Part shown: one piece after another, positions 29,689 through 40,238 of the stretch
Position numbering within the stretch: position 1 is the stretch's first letter
Layout: each line of letters begins with the position of its first letter
NCBI GenBank assembly: GCA_030531085.1
Contig: JAUNOM010000001.1
Coordinates: forward strand, 62,001 to 126,000
Reading direction: 5' to 3'
Origin: Prevotellaceae bacterium
GTDB lineage: Bacteria; Bacteroidota; Bacteroidia; Bacteroidales; Bacteroidaceae
DNA: 64,000 nucleotides
Notes under the pieces: generated by a model
Databases searched by the model: none
Told to the model about the DNA's origin: nothing
The model's input: the letters and a program-made list of their open reading frames with translations, nothing else
Translations under genes and position numbers: made by a program

Positions 29689-31518
29689 ATGAAACATATA
29701 TCAAAAATAGGAATGATAGTAGTGGCAGGCGGAATGCTTGCTGCTACTTCATGCTCCGATTTCAGCGATTATAATACAGCTGTCGGTTCAACTGATCCAT
29801 CAGCAGACAAGACGCTGTGGGAGAATATTGCGGCCAATGAGAAGTTGTCAGACTTTGCAGAGGTCCTGCAGCGCGTGGGGTACGACAAGGTACTTAACGC
29901 TTCACAGACATATACTGTATGGGCACCGCTGAACGGTTCATACAACAAGGACTCGCTGCTTGCGCTTAGTGACGCTAAGATTGAGAGGGAGTTTGTCAAT
30001 AACCTTATCGCTTACTATGCGCATAAGGAGACTGATCCGAACGACACCACTATCTTCATGCTTAATGAGAAGCTGCTGAAGTTTACTAACAAGAACAGCG
30101 GAGCGCTTGCATTTGACGCCAAGAGTATACTGCCTAATAAGGAGAACCCATCCGTGTTCAACTATCCAAGCCTCAATGGCCTGCTCTATACTGTATCTAA
30201 TCCTGCCGTATTCCGTGCTAATGGATATGAGATGTATGGCGAGATGGCTTCTGTGGCCAGCAAGATGAACGAGTATGTCAAGAAATATGAGAGAGTATAC
30301 CTTGATGAGAACAAGTCTGTGAAAGGTGAGATAATCGATGGCGTGCAGCACTATGATGACTCGGTTCTCAATGTGCGTAACAGTTTGATACAAGAAAGAC
30401 TGAAGGCCAGACTGAATGATGAGGACAGTTTGTATACTGTGCTTATTCCTACTGACGAGGCATGGGACGCGTCTTATAATACTATTTCCAAGTACTATAA
30501 GTACATTCCTACAATAGCTTATCAGAATCTTTCACATAGTGATGTAGGTAATACCAAGGGTGGCAGCACGACAACATCCTCTGCAACCATAATGGCTCCT
30601 ACTTTAGGTTCCACTACAATCTCCCTTTCTGCTCCACCGGCTGATGCAGAGTTGCAGAACACTGAAGCGTATTGGAATGACTCAATCACAAAATATGTCA
30701 TGACTTATGATTTAATATTTTCTGAGACAATGAAGCGCTATAACAGCAAGCTTGTGACCCGTGAGCCTTTCACTGCGAAGGATACTCTGCTGACTACAGC
30801 GAAAAGATTCCTGCCGTATCCTGCACTGCTTGAAGAAGCTACGGCAGAGGTCAAGACTCTCAGTAATGGTCATGCACGTATTATAAACAAGTATCCATTC
30901 AGTGCGGAGACATACGCTCCAGTCCTGAAGACTCGTGAATCAGACCGTGTAGTTAATGCTCCTGGTTATGGTACGTCAAATTGGCACATGGATAATGTGC
31001 CTCCTGCATTATGTAGACTGGATGAAGGAGAGGATATGTTAAGATGGATTCGTACAGAACTTCCAGAAAACTCCAATTTCGCTCCAGAGCTTGACTTCTA
31101 TTTGGAAGGCGTACTCTCCACTACTTACGATATATATATAGTGCTTGTACCGGGACTGGTTGATAATATGGACCCCAAACCATACTCACTGCGTGTTGAC
31201 ATAAACTATACAGATGCTGACAATAAGCAGTGGTCTGGCCGTTTTACAGGCGAGAAGGTTGTGACAGATGCAAGAGAAATTAGAGCTGTCAAGCCATTCC
31301 TTGTTGCAGAGAATAAGGTTGACACATTGAAGTTAGGCCGCTTTACCTTCCCAATATGTTATGCCGGAACAGGGTGTTCACCAAACATAAAGGTAATGCA
31401 CTCGTTCTCCACCTTCACTTCTGCAAACAAGAGAAATTACGAGCAGAGGCTGCGTGTGGCAAACATTATATTAAAGCCTGTTCATGAGCAAGAAGAGAAT
31501 GCAACTAAAGAAGACTAA
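29689..31518 (+). CDS. FAS1-like surface lipoprotein
   Basis: The 609-residue protein has the lipobox ATSC. FAS1-type segments are YTVWAPLNGSYN near residue 75 and YTVLIPTDEAW near 247, with NGLLYTVSNPAVF between, so one complete and one partial FAS1 domain are likely. The C-terminal part (about 410-600) contains a beta-rich stretch (YDIYIVLVPGLVDN) similar in kind to the previous protein's tail, suggesting that these two genes are distant paralogs. It lies 29 nt downstream of the previous FAS1 gene and 7 nt before SusC (2), so translational coupling is likely. Confidence 0.8.
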   Translation: MKHISKIGMIVVAGGMLAATSCSDFSDYNTAVGSTDPSADKTLWENIAANEKLSDFAEVLQRVGYDKVLNASQTYTVWAPLNGSYNKDSLLALSDAKIEREFVNNLIAYYAHKETDPNDTTIFMLNEKLLKFTNKNSGALAFDAKSILPNKENPSVFNYPSLNGLLYTVSNPAVFRANGYEMYGEMASVASKMNEYVKKYERVYLDENKSVKGEIIDGVQHYDDSVLNVRNSLIQERLKARLNDEDSLYTVLIPTDEAWDASYNTISKYYKYIPTIAYQNLSHSDVGNTKGGSTTTSSATIMAPTLGSTTISLSAPPADAELQNTEAYWNDSITKYVMTYDLIFSETMKRYNSKLVTREPFTAKDTLLTTAKRFLPYPALLEEATAEVKTLSNGHARIINKYPFSAETYAPVLKTRESDRVVNAPGYGTSNWHMDNVPPALCRLDEGEDMLRWIRTELPENSNFAPELDFYLEGVLSTTYDIYIVLVPGLVDNMDPKPYSLRVDINYTDADNKQWSGRFTGEKVVTDAREIRAVKPFLVAENKVDTLKLGRFTFPICYAGTGCSPNIKVMHSFSTFTSANKRNYEQRLRVANIILKPVHEQEENATKED

Positions 31519-31525
31519 TTAGAAT

Positions 31526-34500
31526 ATGAAAAATACAATAATAGACATACTGCAGCGACAGAGTCTCAGACTCTCTCTCTGTGCTTTGGCAATGACGGCC
31601 AGCACTGTCTCCTATGCACAGGACGATATGGACGCCCCTGTGGAGGAGGAGGCTACTTTCAAGGCTCCAAAGCGTCGTGTTGTCAACGAGACGAATACGC
31701 TCGTGTCAGTGTCAGGTGTCGTGGTAGATCATGTCACCAAGCAGCCCGTAGCAGGTGTGCGCGTGCAGGCTTTGGCTGACAAGCGCTACACCGCCATGAC
31801 TGATGCCAGTGGTAAGTTCACCATAAAGCTGCCGGACTTCGAGACATCACTCTTTGTACAGGCTCCACGCTATATGTCACAGCAGGTGGCCATCAAGAGT
31901 AATGATGAGAAGCAGCAGGTGAAGGTAAGCCTGCTCAGTGACAAGTTCAAGAGTATGTACAACAATGGAACGGAGTACACTGCCGCAAGCACATTCAACG
32001 TAAAGGGCGGTGGCATACTTCTTGATGACGAGATACAGTCAAACCTTGGTGCTGACATACGCTCTATCAACCGTTCCGGTGCTGCTGACGGTGGTAACGC
32101 AATGTTCATCCGTGGTCTGAACTCAATTAATGCCAATGCCCAGCCACTTATCATTATAGATGGTGTGGAGATGGATATGCAGCGTAGCCGTACAATACTG
32201 CACCAGGGACGCGCTTTCAATATGTTGGCAAATTTCTCACCGGAGGATATAGAGAAGGTGCAGGTGCTCAAGAATGCCACAGCTCTTTATGGCGCGCGTG
32301 GTGCCAATGGCGTTATCCTTATAGATACAAAGCGCGGTCATTCCATGGCAACACGCATTGATGCGAATATCTCCGCAGGAGTGATGCTGAAGCCACGTCT
32401 GCAGACAATGATGGATGCATCGCAGTACCGCAACTATGCTACAGAGATGCTTGGTACCATACCAGAGTTGAAAAAGTCTGAGAACCGTGACATCACATTC
32501 AATTTCCTGAATGATGATCCAAACGGTTACTACTATCAGATGTATCATAACAATACAGACTGGCAGGACGAAGTGTACCGTACCGCTATCACCCAGAATT
32601 ACAATATCAATGTGCAGGGTGGTGATGATATAGGTATGTATAACCTCTCTGTTGGTTATCTTGAGTCACAAAGCTCTGTAAAGAATACAGACTTTGACCG
32701 TCTCAATGTGCGCTTTAACACAGACATCAAGATATTGTGGAACCTTGATACCAAGTTTGATATGTCATTCTCACGTGTCAACAACCAGTTGTTTGATGAT
32801 GGCTTCGCTCCAAATCTCGGAGTAGGTACAGTTACATCACCGACCAGTCTTGCGGCTATCAAGTCACCACTCGTGACTCCATACCAGTACAACAAGCACG
32901 TGGGTGGTTTCACAAATCTGTTCTCTGACTATGATATGCTCTTCAGCCCTCTCAGTGAGAAGCTGTATGATAATGACTATGCGTATTCTCTTGCTAACCC
33001 AAGTGCTATAATATCAAATGCCGAGGGTGACAACAAGAACAGGGTGGAGAACACATTCTTCAATGTGCGCATTTCTCCAAAGTACACATTCAATGACAAT
33101 CTGTCCGCAACGGTGGACTTCAGCTATGTGCTCAACCGTAACTCACAGCGCTATTACCGTCCGTCAGAGGGCGTGCCTCCATTCCTTGTGGAGGGTCTCG
33201 GCACAGTGTACAACCTGACTTCATCACTTTTCGCCAAGGAGACCAATGTGCTTGCTCATGCTCATGTAGACTGGACAAACAAGTTTGGCGCTCATGACAT
33301 AGCAGTAGTTGGCGGTTTCCGTTATAACTACTTCTCATACGATGGCAGTGAGGCGAGCACACAGTTCAGAACATCACGTACAGACAAGAACCCTTACCTT
33401 ACAGCTAACCCGTCAGAAGGATATGCAAACATATTTGGCGCCAATGATGTATGGAAGAATATGCAGTGGTATGCGTCTGCCGACTATGCTTACCGCAACC
33501 GTTACTTTGCTACCGTATCACTTCTTGCAGAGGCGAACAGCCGTTTTGGCGCAGTTGCTGATGGAGGAGTTAAGATGTTCGGTACACAGTGGGCTATATT
33601 CCCAAGCGTACAGCTTGGCTGGGTTCTCACCAATGAGGACTGGTTCCCTAAGAACTCATTTGTTGACTATCTCCGTGTTAATGCCGGCTTTGACATGAGT
33701 GGTAATGATGACATCTCAAATTATGCAGCCCGTACAGCATTTACATCAGTGCGTTACAACTACTCAGCCGTCGGTATGCAGATGACAAATATCGGTAACG
33801 ATGAGATTAAGTGGGAGAACACCACTAAGTGGAATCTCGGCTTTGTAGCAAATATGCTCAATAACCGTTTCACTATCGGCGCAGATATCTATTGGCATAG
33901 GACAAAGGATCTTCTTACACTCAAGACATTTGACACACCTATCTCTGGTATAAATCAGTACTGGAGTAATGGAGGTACACTTGAGAACAAGGGTGTAGAG
34001 TTCAAGATCTCCGCAAAACCAGTTGCAACAAAGGATCTTACCGTTGAGGTAGGCGCAAGCATCGGCCACTATTCCAATGAGATCAAGTCATTAGTAAAGA
34101 GCAACTTCACTGACGGAGTGGTGAATTTCACTAATGGTGACTACTGTAACTCTGTGTATGGCAACAACAACATTCTCGTATCTGAAGGTAATCCAGTTGG
34201 TGTCTTCTATGGTTATCAGACAGCAGGTGTCTTCTCTACAGATGCAGAGGCAAAGGCTGCGGGTAATGACACATACCTTTATATAGAGGACGAGGCTGGT
34301 AACAGGCAGAACTTCACAGCAGGTGACGTTCATTTCATAGACCAGAACAGAGATGGTAAGATAGATGAGAATGATAAGATTGTGATAGGCAATCCTAATC
34401 CGGACTTCTATGGCAATATTTTCGCAACAGCGAACTACAAGCGCTTCACTCTTGACATGGGCTTCAACTTCTCTGTTGGCAATGATGTTTACAACTATCA

Positions 34501-34897
34501 GCGCAGCATTCTCAATGCAGGTTCAAACTTCTACAATCAGCAGATTGCAGAGACAGGCCACTGGCGTTATGAGGGTCAGGCTGCAGCTCTGCCAAAGCTT
34601 GCTTACGGTGACCCAATGGGCAACAACCGTTTCTCAGACCGCTGGATAGAGGATGGCTCATATCTCCGTCTGAAGAATGTCCGTCTTACATATCAGATAC
34701 CTGTTCCTGAGTCATGGACATCATGGCTGCAGAACCTTGCTGTATGGGGTGAGGCACAGAATGTCTTCACTATCACCAGATATACAGGCAATGATCCGGA
34801 GTTCAGCATTGGCAACAGTGTGATGTATCAGGGTATAGACTGTGGCAACATCGCCCAGAGCCGTGCCTTCGTGCTTGGTCTTAAAGTGAACCTCTAA
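31526..34897 (+). CDS. SusC/RagA-family TonB-dependent transporter (2)
   Basis: The 1123-residue protein has a signal peptide ending SYAQ (about residue 32), a short acidic linker (DDMDAPVEEEA), a carboxypeptidase-regulatory-like domain (about 54-140, GVVVDHVTKQPVAGVRV), a plug (about 165-270; GGNAMFIRGLNSINANAQPL, ANGVILIDTKRG) and a barrel ending RAFVLGLKVNL. A Ca-binding-like DQNRDGKIDEND loop at about residue 940 is typical of SusC extracellular regions. It differs clearly from SusC (1), so the two pairs probably take different ligands. Seven nt follow the upstream FAS1 gene. Confidence 0.94.
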   Translation: MKNTIIDILQRQSLRLSLCALAMTASTVSYAQDDMDAPVEEEATFKAPKRRVVNETNTLVSVSGVVVDHVTKQPVAGVRVQALADKRYTAMTDASGKFTIKLPDFETSLFVQAPRYMSQQVAIKSNDEKQQVKVSLLSDKFKSMYNNGTEYTAASTFNVKGGGILLDDEIQSNLGADIRSINRSGAADGGNAMFIRGLNSINANAQPLIIIDGVEMDMQRSRTILHQGRAFNMLANFSPEDIEKVQVLKNATALYGARGANGVILIDTKRGHSMATRIDANISAGVMLKPRLQTMMDASQYRNYATEMLGTIPELKKSENRDITFNFLNDDPNGYYYQMYHNNTDWQDEVYRTAITQNYNINVQGGDDIGMYNLSVGYLESQSSVKNTDFDRLNVRFNTDIKILWNLDTKFDMSFSRVNNQLFDDGFAPNLGVGTVTSPTSLAAIKSPLVTPYQYNKHVGGFTNLFSDYDMLFSPLSEKLYDNDYAYSLANPSAIISNAEGDNKNRVENTFFNVRISPKYTFNDNLSATVDFSYVLNRNSQRYYRPSEGVPPFLVEGLGTVYNLTSSLFAKETNVLAHAHVDWTNKFGAHDIAVVGGFRYNYFSYDGSEASTQFRTSRTDKNPYLTANPSEGYANIFGANDVWKNMQWYASADYAYRNRYFATVSLLAEANSRFGAVADGGVKMFGTQWAIFPSVQLGWVLTNEDWFPKNSFVDYLRVNAGFDMSGNDDISNYAARTAFTSVRYNYSAVGMQMTNIGNDEIKWENTTKWNLGFVANMLNNRFTIGADIYWHRTKDLLTLKTFDTPISGINQYWSNGGTLENKGVEFKISAKPVATKDLTVEVGASIGHYSNEIKSLVKSNFTDGVVNFTNGDYCNSVYGNNNILVSEGNPVGVFYGYQTAGVFSTDAEAKAAGNDTYLYIEDEAGNRQNFTAGDVHFIDQNRDGKIDENDKIVIGNPNPDFYGNIFATANYKRFTLDMGFNFSVGNDVYNYQRSILNAGSNFYNQQIAETGHWRYEGQAAALPKLAYGDPMGNNRFSDRWIEDGSYLRLKNVRLTYQIPVPESWTSWLQNLAVWGEAQNVFTITRYTGNDPEFSIGNSVMYQGIDCGNIAQSRAFVLGLKVNL

Positions 34898-34933
34898 GCC
34901 AACGTTTAATGTTTAACGTATAACGAGACTATA

Positions 34934-36901
34934 ATGAAAAAGATATTATTATCAATCATAGCAGTGTTCGGTCTCTTCTCTGTCACATCATGCGGAGATA
35001 TGCTTGAGACGGACAATGACAGCATGGTGACAGATCCTTCTCTTGGTAGCAAGACAGACTCTGTATTCTATGCTCTTGGCATAGCGCAGGCCATGCAGCA
35101 GCTTGCTGACCAGTATTTCTATGTCGGTGAGATGCGTGGTGAACTTGTATCGCCAACGTCTGCGACTAATACAAACCTGCGTCAGCTGGCAGACTATAGT
35201 GCCAATACTTCAAACCGGTATGACAGTGCATACGTATATTATAAGGTGATAAACAACTGTAACTATTACCTTGCACACCGTGACACCACGCTTTATACCG
35301 GCAGTCAGAATGTGACCATTAACGAGTATGCCGCCGTGGCAGCATGGCGCGCATGGGCATACCTGCAGCTTGCCCGCACATACGGCGGTAATGAACAGAA
35401 AATACCGTTCTATACCCAGCCATTGACAGCGCTCACACAGATTAATGAGGACAATTGCGACAAGAAGACCCTTGTAGAGATTGTTGAGGAGCTTGCACCA
35501 CAGCTTGAAAAGTTCTCAGGACTTGAAGTCCCCAATTTCGGAGGAACAAGTTTCGGCATAGGAACTACAAACTGGGGAAACTCCAAGAGTATCAATCCAG
35601 CAAGGATATTTGTGCCTGTTGATGTTGTGCTTGGCGAGATGTATCTTGAGGCAGGACAATGGCTTAAGGCTGCACAGCATTATTGCAAGTACCTTTGCGA
35701 TAATCATCTTACAACGGAGAAGATAATGTCTTTCCCGCAATATAGTATGAATAGCTCCACCATGTCTGACCTGTTCCCAGATGATTTTCATTTCCAGTAT
35801 AATACGATACTGGATAATTACGGTTCTGTATTTGCATCTCTCCCATCACCGATTGATGTAGTCACATATATCCCTATGGCCGTAAGTTCCATGCGCGGTA
35901 CAATAACATCCATACCTCTCGCTTTCGGTTATGACTATTACTCAACAGATAGATCTACCATTTGTCCGAGAGTTGATGCCATACAGATAGCGCCGTCAAA
36001 GGCTTTTCATGAGTTGGTTGACAGCTCCATTTACTATTATTACCCACGGGATCCTCAATCACCGAATGCAGCGTATCCGTCAGATGTCAAGTATGCAAAG
36101 TTGGGTGACGGTCGTGCGTCACGTTATAAAGGCCGTAGTGATGTTGCTATCCTGAATATGGACATTAATGATACTACTAAGGTGTACATTAGCAAGAACA
36201 ATACTGCAAACGTCTATTTGTTCCGTGAATCAACAATCTATCTGCACCTTGCTGAGGCGTTGAACCGTCTTGGATATCCAGAGTTGGCATTCGCTATTCT
36301 GCGTAATGGTATCTCCACATATCTTGAGGACCTTGTACCTGGAGCTAATCAGGATCCTGCCAATCCAAATCCCGCACCAGAGCCATACAAGTATATGACT
36401 CAGGCTGCCATAGAGCTTTTAAAGACGCAAGTGCCATTCCTTGATGCCACCAACCGTAACATCTTCGTTCCAGAGTCTACATACGGTATACACAACCATG
36501 GTGCAGGTACTGAGAACGCCGTGGAAAATGAGAACTTGATGACTGTTCAAGGTTCACAGGCTACTGCCGTAGGTTCAAAGAACAACCTCCACTATCTGCC
36601 AGAGCCGATAATATCAGCCAAGTTGGCGGAGTTGTCAGAGATTTTCCCCGACATAACCTTTGGTGGAACCAAGGCAGACACTATCAACGCCATGGAGGAT
36701 ATCCTGTGTGATGAGTATGCCAAGGAGTTCGCCTTTGAGGGTAAACGCTTCTACGATCTCCAGCGCATGGCCCGTCACAAGAATGAGAGCGGACTGTATG
36801 GAGGTAACTTCGGTTCAAGATGGTTTGCTAATAAACTTAAGGGCAACAATCCGGCAGTAGACCTCACGGTTCCTAAGAACTGGTATCTGCCTTTCAAGTA
36901 A
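34934..36901 (+). CDS. SusD/RagB-family outer-membrane lipoprotein (2)
   Basis: The 655-residue protein has a lipobox (VTSC, Cys near residue 20), N-terminal SusD helices (SLGSKTDSVFYALGIAQAMQQLADQY) and the C-terminal RagB signature (DEYAKEFAFEGKRFYDLQRMA near residue 600). It is the last gene of the block, 36 nt after SusC (2), and is followed by a long perfect terminator. The partner of SusC (2). Confidence 0.93.
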   Translation: MKKILLSIIAVFGLFSVTSCGDMLETDNDSMVTDPSLGSKTDSVFYALGIAQAMQQLADQYFYVGEMRGELVSPTSATNTNLRQLADYSANTSNRYDSAYVYYKVINNCNYYLAHRDTTLYTGSQNVTINEYAAVAAWRAWAYLQLARTYGGNEQKIPFYTQPLTALTQINEDNCDKKTLVEIVEELAPQLEKFSGLEVPNFGGTSFGIGTTNWGNSKSINPARIFVPVDVVLGEMYLEAGQWLKAAQHYCKYLCDNHLTTEKIMSFPQYSMNSSTMSDLFPDDFHFQYNTILDNYGSVFASLPSPIDVVTYIPMAVSSMRGTITSIPLAFGYDYYSTDRSTICPRVDAIQIAPSKAFHELVDSSIYYYYPRDPQSPNAAYPSDVKYAKLGDGRASRYKGRSDVAILNMDINDTTKVYISKNNTANVYLFRESTIYLHLAEALNRLGYPELAFAILRNGISTYLEDLVPGANQDPANPNPAPEPYKYMTQAAIELLKTQVPFLDATNRNIFVPESTYGIHNHGAGTENAVENENLMTVQGSQATAVGSKNNLHYLPEPIISAKLAELSEIFPDITFGGTKADTINAMEDILCDEYAKEFAFEGKRFYDLQRMARHKNESGLYGGNFGSRWFANKLKGNNPAVDLTVPKNWYLPFK

Positions 36902-36954
36902 TTATTAAAAAGGAGTGAGCTCCTGTAGCTCTTACTTCTTAATGCAGACATATA

Positions 36955-37017
36955 ACATTCAAGGGACATCCCCACAACTCTTTATCGAGTTACGGTGTGT
37001 CCCTTGAATGTTTTTTT
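36955..37017 (+). terminator. Very strong terminator ending the SusCD/FAS1 block
   Basis: ACATTCAAGGGACA (36955-36968) pairs perfectly with TGTCCCTTGAATGT (36998-37011), enclosing a second hairpin (AACTC/GAGTT), then TTTTTTT. Confidence 0.93.
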
Positions 37018-37109
37018 ATGAAAAGAAGGATTGGATGGACTGTTTATCCCCATAAAACGGTTCCATTCAACGCATATCGCTGATAAATTTATACTTTTTG
37101 CTGATAATC

Positions 37110-37141
37110 CTTGGTGTTCTCGGTTAAAATGATTACTTTTG
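37110..37141 (+). promoter_or_regulatory. Promoter of the MG2-domain gene
   Basis: CTTG (37110-37113), 20-nt spacer, TACTTTTG (37134-37141), about 100 nt before the ATG at 37240. The region 36902-37239 otherwise holds only the terminator. Confidence 0.6.
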
Positions 37142-37239
37142 CACAGAACAATATTTAGCATTTGCGCCTACTCAGTTTCATAAAGACGAGTGTAGAACGA
37201 TGTAATGTACTGCTAACCAAAATTAAAAATCCATTAAGA

Positions 37240-40014
37240 ATGATACGACGAAAAATTCTACGCCTCATGCTGTCGGCACTGGTATGCTGCCTTGCCGCCA
37301 CAGCCAACGCAGATGCGCTTGCCGTCCTTGAGGCGACATTGAACAAACCACAGATACAGGAAAAGGTGTATGTACATACAGACAACAGCGCTTACTTCAT
37401 AGGTGACACGCTGTGGTATAAGGCATACGTGGTAAGGGCCGACAACCTTCATCCCACAAACCTAAGCAAGCTGTTGTATGTGGAGCTGCTTACGCCTGAC
37501 GGCTACCTTGTGGAGAGACAGCATATCGTAGTCAGTGACAAGGGAAACACGTGCGGACAGTTTGTGCTCAGGGACTCCCTGTATTCCGGCTATTATGAGA
37601 TAAGGGCCTATACCAGATGGCAACTTAACTTTAACATTACAAAGAAGGACTACACTGTCGATGACCGTCTGAAGTTCTATGGCAAGGAAGCCGCAGAGAC
37701 TTTCTTCCGTGACTATGAAGGACTGTATTCCAGAGTGCTCCCCATATATGAGAAGCCCAAGAAGACCGGTGACTATACAGACCGCTATATGGCTAAGCGC
37801 CCCAAGCAGCACGTGCTTAAGAGTAAGACAACGCTGCATTGCCGTTTCTATCCAGAGGGTGGACAGCTGGTTGAAGGCCTGCCATGTAATGTGGCCTTTG
37901 AGCTGACAGACAATAACGGACAGCAGTTTGACGTGCCCGGCACACTGTCTGACGGTCGGGTGATAAAGCCCACACACATGGGACGCGGCCAGTTCACGGT
38001 CACTCCCGGAACAACTGCCATAAAGGCCACATATCAATGGAATGACAAGCAGTATGTCTTCAATCTGCCAAAAGCCCAGCAGACGGGAGCCACCATTACA
38101 CTAAATGTGGAGAAACTCACCGCCACGGTTCATGCCAAGGGTGTGACGCCGGCGGCATATACGGTGCTGTGCCGTGGAAGACTGATAACCTTCAGCCGCA
38201 TGAACGGGGCAGGGGAGATAAAGATAAACGCAGAGAAGTGTCCTACAGGCATCAACGAACTGATAGTATATGATGCGGAGGCGCAGCCACTGGCCTCACG
38301 CCTGTTCTTCGTGAACCATCATGACTATGGCCGTGAGACGCAGCTCACCCTTACTGCGGAAGGTGAGACAGTGGGTCGGCAGACCACACTGAAGCCCTAC
38401 GCGCCTGTGGAACTGTCCCTGACTGTACCCAAGGCGCAGGAGCAGTGGGCCGGCTCGTTCTCCATAGCAGTGCGGGACGCGCAGACAGACGAGAGAGGTT
38501 ATGACAACGGAAACATCATGACCGATATGCTGCTGGCGTCAGAACTGAAGGGCTTTATCGCCAGTCCCGCATATTATTTCGCCGCTGACGATGAGCAGCA
38601 CCGCGCGGATCTGGACCTGCTGATGAAGGTTCAGGGCTGGCGGCGCTATAAGCGTGCGGACAAGCTGCGCTATATGCCGGAGAGGGGGCTTACCTATGAC
38701 GGAACAGTATATACCATACCCGAGATTGCCGACCTCATGTTACTTGACGATCTTGGCAAGGCCGGACATAAGACTGTTACCGTAGCCGACGAGATGATGG
38801 CCGAGCTGGAAGCCATGAGTGACAAGGCCTCCGAGGCGATGGCGCAGAGAGAGGAGACGGAGGATATAGAGGAGGGTCTTGGCATAGACCAGGATGCCAC
38901 CGATGACGTGGATATAGAGTGGGCCGATGACAATGACATAAGACTGGGCAGCGGCCATGTAAGGCGCGCGGTCCTTGTGGAGGCTGAGATAGTAAAGGAC
39001 GGCGAGACGGCCGGAGCTATCGCTACGACAGACCGCAACGGACGTTTTGTGATTAACCTGCCGCCATTCTACGATCAGGCCATTCTCTTTGTCAAGGCCT
39101 ACAACCGTAAGGACTCGTTGGCAAAGAATATGCAGAGCACAGTTCCAGACAAGGGAAAGCTGGACGAGAGGGCTTTTCCAGACTATTTCGTAAGGAGGAA
39201 TATGTTCTTCCCCGTGTTCTCGCAGCCTTATAACTGGTATCAGGTCAATTCGCCCGACCTGTTCTTTGTTGACGAGGATGATGACAAGGAGATAGCCAAG
39301 GGCAGCCGCCTGGCCGGCAACCACACCCTGCAGATGGTGGTGGTCAGCGGTAAGCGCCGCGGCAAGCGTGCCATAAACATGGCCAAGCCGGCCATTGTGC
39401 TGGATATGTATGAGGCGTATAACAACGCCTCTGACTACGGCCTGATGCTGGGAGTGGCCGACTTTAAGCGTATCCCTATGGCCTTAGCCACATATTTTGT
39501 GGGCAATATGGGGCGCCGCAACCAGTTCAATATCCGCGCCATGGTTGACGGCACGTCATTCTACCGCAACTATACCCCGATGGTTTCAGAGTATGACAAG
39601 CCCCGAACCACTACGGACGTGTTCGAGCAGCTGCGTCTGTCACGCATCAAGAATGTGCGAGTATATACGGACTATGACCTGCGTACCGACTCTGGTGACG
39701 TGACTGAGCGCCACTCTGCCGATGTGACGCTGAATTTGGAACTGGTGCCGGATAATGGAAAACGCTATACCTACCGTGACCGCAGGTATGTCATAGACGG
39801 GCTGACGTATCCAGAGGCCTTCTATTCGCCCGACTATAGCATGGCGATACCTGAGAAGCCTACGGACTATCGCCGCACACTGTACTGGAACCCTAATCCC
39901 AAGATAGCCGAGGACGGCACTTTCAAGGACCGTTTCTATAACAATTCCAGAGAGACGAGGGTGACGGTGAGCGCTACAGGAATGGATACCGGGGGAGAGG
40001 TGTACTACAAGTAG
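37240..40014 (+). CDS. MG2-domain (alpha-2-macroglobulin-like) surface or periplasmic protein
   Basis: The 924-residue protein has a signal peptide (about 1-25, ending ANA) and then the motif EKVYVHTDNSAYFIGDTLWYKAYVV (about 42-66 region), which opens the macroglobulin MG2-like domain of a common Bacteroidetes family. Later beta-rich segments, a glutamate-rich helical stretch (about 530-590), a plug-like region near 730 and the ending TLYWNPNPK...FYNNSRETRVTVSATG match the family's C-terminal domain. Function in the family is unclear; some members carry a TonB-plug remnant. The start at 37240 is preferred to an ATG 78 nt upstream that precedes a non-signal-like segment. Separately transcribed. 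Confidence 0.82.
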   Translation: MIRRKILRLMLSALVCCLAATANADALAVLEATLNKPQIQEKVYVHTDNSAYFIGDTLWYKAYVVRADNLHPTNLSKLLYVELLTPDGYLVERQHIVVSDKGNTCGQFVLRDSLYSGYYEIRAYTRWQLNFNITKKDYTVDDRLKFYGKEAAETFFRDYEGLYSRVLPIYEKPKKTGDYTDRYMAKRPKQHVLKSKTTLHCRFYPEGGQLVEGLPCNVAFELTDNNGQQFDVPGTLSDGRVIKPTHMGRGQFTVTPGTTAIKATYQWNDKQYVFNLPKAQQTGATITLNVEKLTATVHAKGVTPAAYTVLCRGRLITFSRMNGAGEIKINAEKCPTGINELIVYDAEAQPLASRLFFVNHHDYGRETQLTLTAEGETVGRQTTLKPYAPVELSLTVPKAQEQWAGSFSIAVRDAQTDERGYDNGNIMTDMLLASELKGFIASPAYYFAADDEQHRADLDLLMKVQGWRRYKRADKLRYMPERGLTYDGTVYTIPEIADLMLLDDLGKAGHKTVTVADEMMAELEAMSDKASEAMAQREETEDIEEGLGIDQDATDDVDIEWADDNDIRLGSGHVRRAVLVEAEIVKDGETAGAIATTDRNGRFVINLPPFYDQAILFVKAYNRKDSLAKNMQSTVPDKGKLDERAFPDYFVRRNMFFPVFSQPYNWYQVNSPDLFFVDEDDDKEIAKGSRLAGNHTLQMVVVSGKRRGKRAINMAKPAIVLDMYEAYNNASDYGLMLGVADFKRIPMALATYFVGNMGRRNQFNIRAMVDGTSFYRNYTPMVSEYDKPRTTTDVFEQLRLSRIKNVRVYTDYDLRTDSGDVTERHSADVTLNLELVPDNGKRYTYRDRRYVIDGLTYPEAFYSPDYSMAIPEKPTDYRRTLYWNPNPKIAEDGTFKDRFYNNSRETRVTVSATGMDTGGEVYYK

Positions 40015-40084
40015 CGCAGGTGTCATGACACGTAAGGTGCCGGGTCTGTAACTGGTTGTAAAACAGATGCGTAGAAGGGGTGCT

Positions 40085-40172
40085 GTAAAAGCTATCAAAT
40101 TACACGGTAAAAGCATAGAGATTACAGTGTAATTTGATAGAGATTACAAGGTAATTTGATAGCTATTGCAGC
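40085..40172. repeat. 22-bp-period palindromic repeat array B
   Basis: Four exact-period 22-nt units at 40085, 40107, 40129 and 40151. The first two are in the opposite orientation to the last (cores AAGCTATCAAA and AAGCATAGAGA, then TTTGATAGAGA and TTTGATAGCTA). Each has GTAA at one end and TTAC or TTGC at the other. It is the main content of the gap before rnhB. Confidence 0.85.
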
Positions 40173-40238
40173 GGTAGTTGATGTATATATAAATTCATTA
40201 TTAATCGGACTGTAAATTCAACGGGAATAAACTGAAAA

